Origin: Mycolicibacterium neoaurum VKM Ac-1815D
GTDB taxonomy: Bacteria > Actinomycetota > Actinomycetes > Mycobacteriales > Mycobacteriaceae
Length of the DNA stretch: 64,000 bases
Direction: 5' to 3'
Assembly: GCF_000317305.3 (NCBI RefSeq)
Contig: NC_023036.2
Span: 4,154,001 to 4,218,000, forward strand
Positions 8,591-18,600 of the stretch are shown in pieces. Numbering within the stretch: the first letter of the stretch is position 1; every line of letters begins with the position of its first letter. The position numbers and the translations under genes were made by a program. The notes beneath the pieces are model-generated. The model was not told the DNA's origin, did not search any database, and saw nothing but the letters and a program-made list of their open reading frames with translations.

Positions 8591-8979
8591 GCACCCAGGC
8601 ACCTGTCGACCACTACGCCCGCCACCTCGGCATCGTCGTCGAGAATTTCGACAACGGTTCAGCGACCGCGGCGCTGACCGTCGGTCCGGAACACCTGAAT
8701 CCGCACGGGACCGCACACGGCGCGCTGTTGTTCAGCGTGGTCGGCGCCGCGCTGGCGGCCGCGGCGAACAATTCCACCCACAGCGGCGTGGTCAGCTCGA
8801 TCCACATCGACTATCTGGCACCCGCGCGCGAAGGAGACGCGTTGGTGGCCTCCGCCTCGGTCGACGAGCGGCTCGCCCGCGAGGACATCTTTGTCGTACG
8901 ACTCGTGAACGCCGCGGGCGGCACGGTTGCCCGCGCGACCGGCAGGGCCACCCGCCGCGCCAAACATTCCACCCCGTGA
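8587..8979 (+). CDS. Hotdog-fold PaaI-like thioesterase, catalytic Asp not conserved
   Basis: A 130-residue single hotdog domain. The helix motif HGALLFSVVGAALAAAANN corresponds to the HGG-x-LFSLADTAFAYACN segment of PaaI thioesterases, but the position of the catalytic Asp is Gly. Strand motifs VVSSIHIDYLAPAREGD and VRLVNAAGGTVARATG complete the fold. GTG 8587 overlaps the matB stop (GTGA), so it belongs to the malonate operon. It might proofread acyl-CoA esters formed by MatB, use another acid residue, or act as a binding protein. The fold is confident; activity is not. Confidence 0.8.
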   Translation: MSTQAPVDHYARHLGIVVENFDNGSATAALTVGPEHLNPHGTAHGALLFSVVGAALAAAANNSTHSGVVSSIHIDYLAPAREGDALVASASVDERLAREDIFVVRLVNAAGGTVARATGRATRRAKHSTP

Positions 8980-9172
8980 CGAATATGGTCGATAAAGCAC
9001 GCGCAACACGACACGCCGTGTAAGAATTCAATCCGTTATCGAATTGCAGTGTCCGCTATATTATTTCCCGCTCCGTAAATAAAAGTGGCTTGATTCGTCG
9101 AATTGAATTTCCCGGCCGAATACCGGCCGGTGGCGCAGTGACAGAACCGCCGGGGTACCGGGAAGGAGCGGG

Positions 9173-9586
9173 ATGGTGCGCTCGACTCGAACGCCTACGC
9201 GCCCGTTGCTGTTGTCCGTTCTGGCACTGTCCTGCCTGAGCACCGCCGCCTGCGGCATCCGGGTCGAGAACATCGCGGCGCCGGTGCAGCTCCCCGCGGC
9301 GACCGGCACGTCGGCGTTGCGCGACCCGGCCGCAAGCGTGATATTGACACCCTGCATTCCGGGTGACGGGCGACCGCATGCCGTTTCCGAAGTCGGCGTG
9401 ATGCTCCTCGGCAAAGACCTTTATGCCGTCGATTGCGAACACCGCGTCAATTCCGGCACCGTTCCCACAGCGCGTACCGATAAAGACGTCAACGCCGATC
9501 TCGCCATCACCGACGAATTGGTCAGCGCGGTATTGGTCGGCACCGGCGGGTTCGGGTATCAACCGGTCATCGGCCTGTCGGGCTGA
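9173..9586 (+). CDS. Small exported, possibly lipidated protein of unknown function
   Basis: A 137-residue protein with an N-terminal signal (RPLLLSVLALSCLSTAAC). Cys27 could be lipidated, although Thr at position -3 makes a weak lipobox. The mature part has two further cysteines (ILTPC and YAVDC) spaced for a disulfide and no recognised domain. ATG 9173 has GGAAGGAG upstream at 9161-9168. The gene and its upstream 190 bases, which are AT-rich for this genome (ATATTATTTCCC, TAAATAAAAG), stand out from their neighbours and could have been acquired. Mycobacteria carry many such small exported proteins. Confidence 0.65.
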   Translation: MVRSTRTPTRPLLLSVLALSCLSTAACGIRVENIAAPVQLPAATGTSALRDPAASVILTPCIPGDGRPHAVSEVGVMLLGKDLYAVDCEHRVNSGTVPTARTDKDVNADLAITDELVSAVLVGTGGFGYQPVIGLSG

Positions 9587-9793
9587 CCTCCGTCGATCCG
9601 CCATGATTGCGGACCGTTGCGGCCCGAGTGCACGAAGTTGCCGCACGACGCCGTCATCCACTACGCGCCGAATGTGCTGAGATCCTGCCATCACGTACAG
9701 TTGCTGACCTGCGAAGGCACCGAATACTGCGTGATTGGCGGTAAAAACCCAGGTAGTTCGCGCAAAATCCAGCAAACACGGCTACCGCGGTCA

Positions 9794-9837
9794 TGCTAGG
9801 CTCAAGTTAGCTGACTGCCGAGAGATCGGGTGTCAGC
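9794..9837 (+). promoter_or_regulatory. Extended -10 promoter followed by a 5' leader hairpin
   Basis: TGCTAGGCT at 9794-9802 fits an extended -10 element (TGn-TAnnnT) and would start transcription near 9809. The transcript would open with a hairpin: GCTGAC (9810-9815) pairs with GTCAGC (9832-9837), and CCGA (9818-9821) pairs with TCGG (9826-9829) around a GAGA loop. No good -35 is seen. The purine-rich stretch GGGGGACGAAACGAGG and an ATG at 9870 follow. Confidence 0.45.
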
Positions 9838-9869
9838 AAGTGTCGGGGGACGAAACGAGGTATTAGCTG

Positions 9870-10052
9870 ATGCCGAGCGATAGCGCATCAAGGCCGGCGG
9901 CCGCCGCATCCGAGGCCGCCGCAGCCACCGTGAGCGCCGTGGATGTCATCAGTTGCAGCCGCCTCGGCCGCACCGCCAATCCGCCGACCAGGTCGATCCT
10001 GGACTGGTGGCGGTCACGCCGCAATCGCTACGACGCCGTCAGCGGCGCCTGA
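9870..10052 (+). CDS. Possible small protein (60 residues), uncertain
   Basis: The frame encodes an Ala/Ser-rich N-terminus and the C-terminal segment ILDWWRSRRNRYDAVSGA, with two tryptophans and a basic cluster. It starts 33 nt after a promoter-like leader hairpin and has GAGG (9858-9861) at suitable distance. It overlaps the tail of the convergent DUF3618 gene by 14 bases. Codon usage is not decisive in so short a frame, and I recognise no homologue. It could be a small protein, a leader peptide, or a chance frame in a noncoding RNA. Confidence 0.35.
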   Translation: MPSDSASRPAAAASEAAAATVSAVDVISCSRLGRTANPPTRSILDWWRSRRNRYDAVSGA

Positions 10053-10278
10053 TCCCGCGGATCACCAGCACCACCACGACCACGCCGACACCGGCCAGCG
10101 ATACCAGCACCGGCGGCTTCGTCACGAACGCCAGCGCCTTGGCCTTGGCATCATCGGCCAGCCGCTGGGGGTTCGCGCGCACGGCCAGTGAGTCCACCGT
10201 CGCCGCCAGTTGATCACGAGCCTGGTCGATGTCCTTCTTGATCGCCTCGGGATCCCGATCAGCCACTGTGTCCTCCAT
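10039..10278 (-). CDS. DUF3618 small membrane protein
   Basis: A 79-residue protein with the DUF3618 N-terminal helix (RDPEAIKKDIDQARDQLAAT, then VDSLAVRANPQRL) and one C-terminal membrane helix ending in a basic RGIRRR tail. It corresponds to Rv2520c by position and sequence, upstream of bcp. ATG 10278 (MEDTVADRD) was chosen because the amphipathic family domain starts just after it; longer frames add unconserved residues. The function of the family is unknown. It probably exposes the helical domain to the cytoplasm next to the membrane. Confidence 0.85.
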   Translation of the reverse strand: MEDTVADRDPEAIKKDIDQARDQLAATVDSLAVRANPQRLADDAKAKALAFVTKPPVLVSLAGVGVVVVVLVIRGIRRR

Positions 10279-10358
10279 GTCGTCGGCGTACCGAATTACC
10301 CTAGAGCAGCCGGAGCCGACCACGTTGCCCCGGTCGCGAAAGAAAGGCACATCCACCC

Positions 10359-10832
10359 ATGGCACAGACCCCTCGGCTGGCAGTCGGCGACAAGGCACCG
10401 GACTTCAGCCTTCCCGATGCCGACGGCAACACCGTTGCGTTGTCCGACTTCGCGGGCCGCAAGGTGATCGTGTACTTCTACCCGGCGGCATCCACTCCCG
10501 GCTGCACCAAGCAGGCCTGCGATTTCCGGGACAGCCTGGCCGAACTCAACGAGGCGGGTCTGGACGTCGTCGGCATCTCACCCGACAAGCCCGAGAAGCT
10601 GGCAAAGTTCCGCGACGCCGAGGGACTGACCTTCCCGCTGCTGTCGGATCCGGACAAGAAGGTGTTGACCGCCTGGGGCGCGTTCGGCGAGAAGAGCATG
10701 TACGGCAAGACCGTGCAGGGGGTCATCCGCTCGACGTTCCTCGTCGACGAGAAGGGCGTCATCGAGGTGGCGCAGTACAACGTCAAGGCCACCGGCCACG
10801 TGGCCAAGCTGCGCCGCGACCTATCCGTCTAG
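10359..10832 (+). CDS. bcp: Peroxiredoxin of the BCP/PrxQ type
   Basis: A 157-residue thiol peroxidase that reduces hydrogen peroxide and organic hydroperoxides. The peroxidatic Cys49 and resolving Cys54 appear in ASTPGCTKQACDF, the spacing typical of the atypical two-cysteine PrxQ group. The N-terminal AVGDKAPDFSLPDADG and the later IRSTFLVDEKG are also family signatures. ATG 10359 has GAAAGG upstream. It matches Rv2521. Its last 12 bases overlap the convergent M20 peptidase gene. Confidence 0.95.
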   Translation: MAQTPRLAVGDKAPDFSLPDADGNTVALSDFAGRKVIVYFYPAASTPGCTKQACDFRDSLAELNEAGLDVVGISPDKPEKLAKFRDAEGLTFPLLSDPDKKVLTAWGAFGEKSMYGKTVQGVIRSTFLVDEKGVIEVAQYNVKATGHVAKLRRDLSV

Positions 10833-12158
10833 GGCGCCCAGGGCCTTCAGGAACAGTGCCTCCGACGTCGCGGCGCGCTCCAGCACGCCAAGGTCCAGGC
10901 TCTCGTTGATGCTGTGCGCCTGGGTGCCGGGATCCTCCACTCCGGTGACCAGGATCTCGGCATCCGGGAAGGCCGCGGCGAACTCGGCGATGAACGGGAT
11001 CGACCCACCCATGCCCATATCGATGGGTTCGCGACCCCACGCGGTGCGGAACGCCTGACGGGCCGCTTCGTACACCGGTCCCGTGGCATCGATGGCGTAC
11101 GGCTGACCGATATCACCGGGAGTCACCGTGACCCGGGCGCCCCACGGCGCGTGCGCCTGCAGGTGTCGGGTCAGCGCGGCGAGGTGTTCGCGGGCGTCCC
11201 CGCCGGGGGCCACCCGCATGCTCACCTTTGCCCGGGCGCTGGGCACCAACGTGTTGGACGCCTTGGCGATCGGCGTGGTGTCGATCCCGATCACCGTGAT
11301 CGCCGGGCGCGCCCACATCCGTTGCACCACCGGACCCGAACCGATCTGCCGCACCCCGTCGAGCAGGCCGGAATCGGCGCGCACCCGTTCGTCGCTGAAC
11401 TCGACCTCGGCGGCCGCGGCTTCGTACAGTCCCTCGACGGCGACATTGCCCGCATCGTCGTGCAGGCTTGCCAGCAGCCGCACCAACGCGCTGAGCGCGT
11501 CCGGCACCACCCCGCCCCACAGCCCGGAATGCAGACCGTGATCCAGCGTCGACACCTCCACGACACAATCGGCGAGCCCGCGCAGCGAAACCGTCAGCGC
11601 CGGGATGTCGACCGCCCAGTTGTCGGAGTCGGCGATGATGATGACATCGGCGGCAAGCAGGTCATGATGTGCCGCTAACAACGCCGTCAGAGATGGCGAG
11701 CCGGACTCCTCCTCGCCCTCGACGAATACCGTGACCCCCACGGGGAGTTCGTCCCCGAAGGCCCGGATGGCCGCCAGATGTGTTGCGATACCGGCCTTGT
11801 CGTCGGCGGTGCCGCGGCCGTAGAGCCGGCCGTTGCGCTCGGTGGGTTCGAACGGCGGCGAGTGCCATTGCGTGGCGTCACCCTCGGGTTGCACATCATG
11901 GTGGGCGTACAGCAGCACCGTCGGCGCACCCTCGGGTGCGGGGCGACGGGCGATCACGGCGGGAGCACCGCCTTCGGCAACGATCTGGATATCGTCGAAA
12001 CCGGCCTGCGACAACAACGTTGCCGTCAGCTCGGCGCTGCGATGCACCTCTGGCCTGCGGGCCGGGTCCGCCCACACCGACTCGATGCGGACCAGATCCT
12101 CCAGATCGGCCCGCACCGAGGGCAACAATTCACGGACACGCGCGGCAACATCGGTCAT
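10821..12158 (-). CDS. M20-family metallopeptidase (dipeptidase-like)
   Basis: A 445-residue cytoplasmic zinc peptidase of the M20A/ArgE-DapE-carnosinase group, counterpart of Rv2522c. Metal ligands are visible as His86-x-Asp88 in YAHHDVQPEG, the bridging Asp in GRGTADDKAG (about 118) and the Glu-Glu pair in VEGEEESGSPS (about 150-153). The dimerisation or lid domain follows in the middle, and GMGGSIPFIAEF plus AHSINESL are conserved at the C-terminus. The exact peptide substrate is unknown. A leaderless-type -10 (TAGCCT) lies at 12170-12165, six bases before the ATG. Confidence 0.9.
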   Translation of the reverse strand: MTDVAARVRELLPSVRADLEDLVRIESVWADPARRPEVHRSAELTATLLSQAGFDDIQIVAEGGAPAVIARRPAPEGAPTVLLYAHHDVQPEGDATQWHSPPFEPTERNGRLYGRGTADDKAGIATHLAAIRAFGDELPVGVTVFVEGEEESGSPSLTALLAAHHDLLAADVIIIADSDNWAVDIPALTVSLRGLADCVVEVSTLDHGLHSGLWGGVVPDALSALVRLLASLHDDAGNVAVEGLYEAAAAEVEFSDERVRADSGLLDGVRQIGSGPVVQRMWARPAITVIGIDTTPIAKASNTLVPSARAKVSMRVAPGGDAREHLAALTRHLQAHAPWGARVTVTPGDIGQPYAIDATGPVYEAARQAFRTAWGREPIDMGMGGSIPFIAEFAAAFPDAEILVTGVEDPGTQAHSINESLDLGVLERAATSEALFLKALGALDG

Positions 12159-12164
12159 GGCTCA

Positions 12165-12170
12165 AGGCTA
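12165..12170 (-). promoter_or_regulatory. -10 element, leaderless promoter of the M20 peptidase
   Basis: TAGCCT on the minus strand with six bases to the ATG at 12158, so the predicted transcript begins at or next to the start codon. Confidence 0.5.
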
Positions 12171-12189
12171 GTCCGCTGCCGTCGCCCCA

Positions 12190-12247
12190 CGAGCGTGCGC
12201 AAACTCCCGCCCACGGCGGCGTGTCCGGCAGCAGACACGCACGCTCG
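12190..12247. repeat. 58-bp palindromic intergenic element
   Basis: Ten-base arms CGAGCGTGCG (12190-12199) and CGCACGCTCG (12238-12247) are perfectly inverted. Inside, GCGTGTC (12219-12225) and GACACGC (12234-12240) form a competing hairpin. It lies between acpS and the M20 gene. The form resembles dispersed palindromic elements of mycobacterial intergenic regions; no second copy was seen in this window. It may also act as a terminator for acpS. Confidence 0.6.
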
Positions 12248-12261
12248 CGGGGAACGGGAGA

Positions 12262-12684
12262 TCAGGCCTCGAGGATCGCCACCGCCGCGGCGGTGTCTGC
12301 CTCGTGGGTCAGCGACAGGTGGATCGTCACGTCCTTGAGGTGCTCGGCGATGGCACCGGTCAGGCGCACCTTGGGCCGCCCCCACATATCGGTGACCACC
12401 TCGATATCGCGGTGGATCCCCTCGGGCAGCATCGGCCGCTTGGAGAACCGCGAGCCCGACCAGGCCTTGATCACGGCCTCCTTGGCCGCCCACCGCGCCG
12501 CGAGGTGACGCGCCGCCGACGAACTCTTGTCCGCGGCGTCGCGCCTCTCCCCCGGTGTGAACGTCTCGGCGAAGACCGTTCCCGGCTGGTCGACCTGCTC
12601 GGCGAAATCCGGTATCGAGACCAGGTCGATCCCTACTCCAACGATGCCCATTCCGGAAACGGTATCCGACGTCTGTTCGCTCAC
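12262..12684 (-). CDS. acpS: Holo-ACP synthase (phosphopantetheinyl transferase) AcpS
   Basis: AcpS transfers 4'-phosphopantetheine from CoA to a serine of acyl carrier domains; in mycobacteria it activates the FAS-I carrier domain. The protein matches M. tuberculosis AcpS nearly end to end. Catalytic residues are Asp20 in GVGIDLVSI and Glu69 in WAAKEAVIKAW, which become Asp9 and Glu58 if translation starts at ATG 12651 (MGIVGVG), the conventional start. GTG 12684 overlaps the fas stop (GTGA) and would give 140 residues. Both starts are plausible; the overlap indicates translational coupling to fas. Confidence 0.95.
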   Translation of the reverse strand: MSEQTSDTVSGMGIVGVGIDLVSIPDFAEQVDQPGTVFAETFTPGERRDAADKSSSAARHLAARWAAKEAVIKAWSGSRFSKRPMLPEGIHRDIEVVTDMWGRPKVRLTGAIAEHLKDVTIHLSLTHEADTAAAVAILEA

Positions 12685-15600
12685 TTCGCGTAGTGGTTGT
12701 CAGCGCCGAGGCGGGCCTCGGGATCGAGCAGCATCGCCGCCTCCTGAGGCTTCTCCGGGCCGTCCCCACCGAAGCGGCGATCGGCAGGCTTCTCGTACAG
12801 CGCGGGTCCGCCGGCGATGGCCGACGCCAACCGGTGCTGACCGTCCAGCACGCGGGCGTTGGCCCGGGCCTGGTAATCGGCCCGCTGATCGGCAGGCAGG
12901 GCCGCAAGCAGCGCCTGCGGGTGCACCAGCGCCACCAGACCGGACACGTGCCCGAAGCCCAGGCTGGTCACCAGACCGGCCTTGATCGGGAACTTCTCAC
13001 CCAGGTGCAGCGCCTCGCGCAACCACACGAAGTGCTTGGCATGGTCCAGCTCGCTGTCGACGCAATCCAGGCTGCGGTTCGGCGGGATGACACCGTCACG
13101 CAGGATCTGGCACAGGCCCATCATCTGGAAGGCCGCCGCGCCGCCCTTGGCGTGCCCGGTGAGGCTCTTCTGGCTGACCACGAACAGCGGCGCGCCCTTG
13201 GACCTGCCCATCGAGGCGGCCAGCCGCTCGTGCAGCTCGGTCTCGTTGGGATCGTTTGCCAGCGTCGAGGTGTCGTGCTTGGAGATCACCGCGATGTCAT
13301 CGGCACCGACACCCAGCTTGGCCAGTGAACGGGCCAAGCGGGACTGCGTGCCGCCGAGACCGGATGCCAGCGCACCGAGCCCGGGAGCCGGTATCGAGGT
13401 GTGCACACCGTCGCCGAAGGAGGAGGCGTAGCCCACCACGGCGAGCACCGGCAGGCCCATCTGCACCGCGAGGTCGCCGCGGGTCAGCAGAATCGTTCCG
13501 CCGCCCTGGGATTCGACGAACCCGAGGCGCCGGCGATCGTTGGCGCGGGAGAACTTCGAATCGCTGATCCCCTTGGCGCGCATGACCTCGGTGTCGGCGG
13601 TGGCCGACATGTCACCGAAGCCGGTGACGGCCTCCAGCGTCAGGTCGTCATAGCCACCGGCGACCACGAAATCGGCCTTGCCCAGCTTGATCTTGTCGAC
13701 GCCCTCCTCGACCGACACCGCCGCCGTCGCGCAGGCCGCGACCGGGTGGATCATCGAGCCGTAGCTGCCGATGTAGGACTGCACGACATGGCCGGCGAAG
13801 ACGTTCGGCAACACCTCCTGCAGGATGTCGTTCGGCTTGCTCTGACCCAGCAGGTTGCCGTGGAACATCCGCTGCATGGACGTGAGCCCACCGATACCGG
13901 TGCCCTGCGTGCAGGCCACCAGGCTCGGGTGCACCCAGCGCATCAGCTCGGCCGGGGTGAAGCCCGCGGTCAGGAACGCGTCCACCGTGGTGACCAGGTT
14001 CCACAGCGCGAGACGATCGACCGAACTGGCCATGTCCTGGCTCACGCCGTACACGGTCGGGTCGAACCCGGTCGGCACCTGGGCGCCGACGGTGCGCGAC
14101 ATCTTGGCCTTGCGCGGCACCCGGATCTCGGTGCCCGCCTTACGGGTCACCAGCCAGTCACCACTGTCGGGGACCGGCGCGATCACGGTGTGTTCCGGAT
14201 CGGACTGGGCGAAGCCGCGGGCGTCGCTCTCCGAGGACACCACGAAGCTGAAGTCCTTGTCGAGGAACACCGAAACCAGCAGCGGCGTGGTGTGATCCGC
14301 GGTGATGGCACCATCGTCGACGAACTCGCGGATGCCGACCTTGGCCACCACGGCGTCGTGGTAGCGCTCGACCAGTTCGGATTCGTCGACCAGGTCACCG
14401 GTCTCGGTGTCGTACCAACCCGGCTTGGGATCGTCTTCCCACTTCACCATTCCGGTGGTCCAGGCCAGCTCCAGGACGCCGGCCGCGGACAGCTCGCCGT
14501 CGACCTCCATCTCGAAGCGGGTCCGCGACGAACCGTACGGGCCGAGTTCGGCACCACCGACGATGACGACCATGTCGGCCGGATCGACGTCCAGATCGTC
14601 CCAGGCCGGAGCCGGGGCCGCCTGGTAGCCGCGCGGCGGCGAGGGCAGCGCCCGGATGGTCCCGGCCTCGTCCTCGTCGTCCTCGTCGGAGCCGGCCGAG
14701 GCCATCTCCTCACGAGCCTTGGCGGCCAGCTCGGCCATGTCGATCTCGATCTCGCCGAGCCCGCCGGTCATGTCGACCTGGATCGGCTCACGCGCGGCGG
14801 CGACCTTGGAGTTGATATCGCACAGCGACAACAACATCGAGGCCATCTCTTCGGTCGTGTAGGTGGTCAGACCCGCCTCTTCGACCGCACCGACGATCGC
14901 GTCGTTGTGACCCATCAGGCCGGTGCCCTTGGTCCAGCCGATCAACGCGTGCGCCAGCGAAACCCGCTGGCTCCATGAGGATTCGGCCTTCCACCGGGTG
15001 ACGACGGCGTCGAGGGCCGCCTTGGCCTCGCCGTAGGCGCCGTCCCCGCCGAACATGCCGCGGTTGGGCGAACCCGGCAGCACGACGTGCAGGCGGGAGG
15101 CGATATCGCGCTCCGAACCGATGTGCGACAGGCCGGCGATGAGCCGCTGCACGGCCCACAGCAAGACCTTCATCTCCATCTCGGAGCGCGCGCCCGCCTC
15201 CGACAGGTCCCCGCTGACCCGCGGTGCGGCGAACGGGAACAGCAGCGTCGGGTTCTGCGCATCCTTGAGGTGGATGGCCTTGGGCCCCAGGTTCTCGGTC
15301 TGCTCACTGCCGACCCACTCGACCAATGCGTCGATATCGGCGTAGGAGGCCATGTTGGCGGGCACCACCCACAGCGTCGCATCGAAGCGGGCACTGTCGC
15401 GATACAGCTTGCGGTAGAACGCCAACCGGTCATCGTCCAGGCGTGAGGTGGTCGCGATCACGGTCGCACCACCGGCGAGCAGCTGGGACACCACCGACGC
15501 GGCGATCGAGCCCTTGGAGGCACCGGTCACGACGGCCACCTCTCCTGCGTAGCCGCCCTTGTCCGGGTTCTCCGCACCGGCGGCAGCCCGGCCGTACAGC

Positions 15601-18600
15601 GCCGCGTGGACGTTGCGGCCGGCAGCCAGGGCCTTGCCCTGCCACCAGCTGGCCTGCGTGCCGACGACATTGCCCGCACCCTCGAAACGCTCGGACAACC
15701 GCTGCCAGTCGGAGTCGATCTCGCTCTCGTCGAGCAGCCACAACCGGGCCAGATCCTCACGGGCGCTTGCCCACCGGTCGTCGAACACGACGGCCTTGCG
15801 GGCATCGAACACCGGTGAGACCAGACGCGGCCAGTCCGATCCGAGTTCGGTGGTCACCAGGTCGATCAGATCGGCGTCGCTGACGGTCTCCGGAGCGCTG
15901 ACCGGGCTGTCGAGCCCCAGCTGGCCAAGGATGGTGCGGGCCGCGTTGGCCAGCACACCGTTGGGTCCGGTGACCTGCTCGGCGAATTCGCCGAGGGCTG
16001 CCGAGTCGACGACACCGCCACCGGCGGCGCCGGAGGACGGCAGGCTGACCGGGATGCCCTTGCGCGCACCGACCGCGGTGACTGCGGCATCGATGACCTT
16101 GTCGACCGAGGCCGCATCGGCCAGGGCGCCCTCGTGCAGGCCGCCCATGTTGCCACCGCGGACACTGGAGCCCTCGCGGGTGCCCAGCGCAACCTCGGCG
16201 GTCACGTGCTTGGCCCAGCCCGGTCCCAGTTCCCATGTCTTGGCGACACGTTCGGCGATGTAGGCCGGACGCTTGCCCGAGGGGCCGAAGACGGTCCGCA
16301 GCTGATCGTTGATCGAGTCCGACAGCACCGGGCCGAACGGCTTGTAGGTGCGGGCCAGCTTGGTCACCTGCGCCTTGAGACCGGACAGATCGGCCTCGGC
16401 GGCGCCGTCGATGGCACCGAGGTTCAGCTCGGAGCCCAGGTCGACCAGCATCTGGTTGCGGCGCGAGGACGCGCCGTCGGTGATCGACTCGATGGAGTCC
16501 AGCGGTTCGATCTGGTCGATGCGCATCTTGGCTGCCAGCGCGATGAGCACCAGCGTGGCATCGGCCGCGTCAAAGGTGATGTCGTCCGGACGCGGTCCAC
16601 CCGACGGGGCGGCCGAGGGGGCCGGGGCGGCGGCCGGAGCCGCTGCCGCGGGCGCCGACTCGGGAGCCGAGGCAACCGCTGCGATCTCCTCGACCTCGGG
16701 CTCGGGATCGGTGTCGGTGGCGAACAGCACCGCGGCGTCACGCTCGGCGTTGAGCACCTCGGTGGTGCTGTGCGAGTACTCCGGCAACTTCAGCGTGTTG
16801 GTCGCCAGGCCGGCCACCGTCGGCGCGGTCTTCACACCGATCTCGACGAACCGCTCGACACCGAGGCCACCTGCGGCCTCCTCGATGAACAGCAGGTCCT
16901 GGGTCTCGATCCAGCGCACCGGGCTGGCGAACTGCCAGGCCAGCAGCTCGATGACGATCTTGCGCATCAGCTCACGCGGACGCTCGTTACGCCAGGTGTC
17001 GTAATCGGCGAGCACCTCGTCCAGCGGCTCGGCGGGCACCAGATCGCGGATCTCCTGGATGAAGTCACGATCCAGGGTGAACGGACGCGGCACCAGGTTC
17101 GGGATGTACTTGCCCACCAGCAGTTCCGGATCGGCATCGGTGGGCATCACGCGCTCCAGCGAGCGCCGGAAGTCGGCGACGCCGACACGCAACACCTCGG
17201 AGTGGAACGGCACGTCGATACCGGGAACCAGGATGAACGACCGCTTGCCACCGCTGATCTCGCGACGCCGCTCGATCTCCTCCTCCAGGGCCTCCAGGCC
17301 GCGGACCGTACCGGCGATGGCGTACTGCGAGCCACGCAGGTTGAAGTTCACGATCTGCAGGAATTCCCCGGTGCGCTCGGAGATCTCGGCGACGAAGGCG
17401 GTGACGTCGTCATCGTCGAGGTCGATCTGCGACGGTCGGATCGCGGCCAGCCGGTAGTTGGACCGGCCCTTCTCGTCACGCGGGACGATGTCGTGCATCT
17501 TGGAGCCGCGGTGGAACACGACCTCCAGCAGGGCCGGCAGTTCGTAGACGCCCGAGACACAGGCCAGCGCGGTGTATTCACCGACGGAGTGACCACAGGC
17601 GATGGCACCTTCGACGAACGCACCCTGCTCGCGCATCTCGGCGACCTGCGCGGCGGCCACGGTGGCCATGGCGACCTGGGTGAACTGCGTCAGGTACAGC
17701 ACGCCCTCGGGATGGTGGTAGTGCACGCCGGAGGCGATCAGGCTGGTCGGGTTGTCCTTGACCACGTGCAGCACCGAGAAGCCCAGCGTGTCGCGGGTGA
17801 ACTTGTCGGCGATGTCCCACACCTTGCGGGCGGCCTTGGACCGGGCCCGGACCTCCATGCCCATGCCCTTGTGCTGAATGCCCTGACCGGGGAAGGCGTA
17901 CACCGTCTTCGGCGCGGCCAGCTGCGCCGAGGCGGCCATCACCAGATCGCCGCCGACCTTGGCGGTCACCTCGATGATCTCCGCGCCGCGGTCGATGCCG
18001 ACCCGGTCGACACGGAACTCGATCTCGTCGCCCGGCAGCACCATGCCCAGGAAACGGGAGGTCCAGCCCACCAGACGGGCCGGCGGGGTGGCGCGCCCGT
18101 CGGTGGCGGTGACGACGTGCTGCGCGGCGGCCGAGAGCCACATGCCGTGCACGATCGGGCCCTTCAGGCCCGCGAGAAGCGCTGCGGCGCGGTCGGTGTG
18201 GATCGGGTTGTGGTCACCGGACACCACGGCGAACGCGCTCATATCGGTGGGCGCGGTCATGGTGACGTCACGACGACGGCGACGCGGGGTGTCGGTCGCG
18301 TTGTCGGTCATCGCACCACCGGCGCGAATGGGATCTTCCAACTCGACGGCGCCGGTGCGTCCACGGATGGCGAAACGCTCGACCAGACGGGCCAATTCGG
18401 CGCCCTGAGCGTCACTGATGATGACCTCGACCGGCACGACACGGCCGACCTCGGTGTCGATGGCGGCCGAAGCCGTTGCGGTGACCGTCAATTCGGCGGC
18501 GTCCTTGGGCATCGGCGCCAGCAGGTGGGCGGCGTGATCCAGGTGCACCAGGCTCAGCAGGCCCTCGATGACCGGGAATCCGGCCTCGGTGACCGCGGCG

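Noticed and set aside
9617..9799. A 60-codon frame after the small lipoprotein gene
   Set aside because: No ribosome site, no family and it runs into a promoter-like element; more likely noncoding.
9870..10052. Assigning the 60-codon frame a firm protein identity
   Set aside because: No homologue is recognised and it overlaps the convergent DUF3618 tail; kept only as an uncertain feature.
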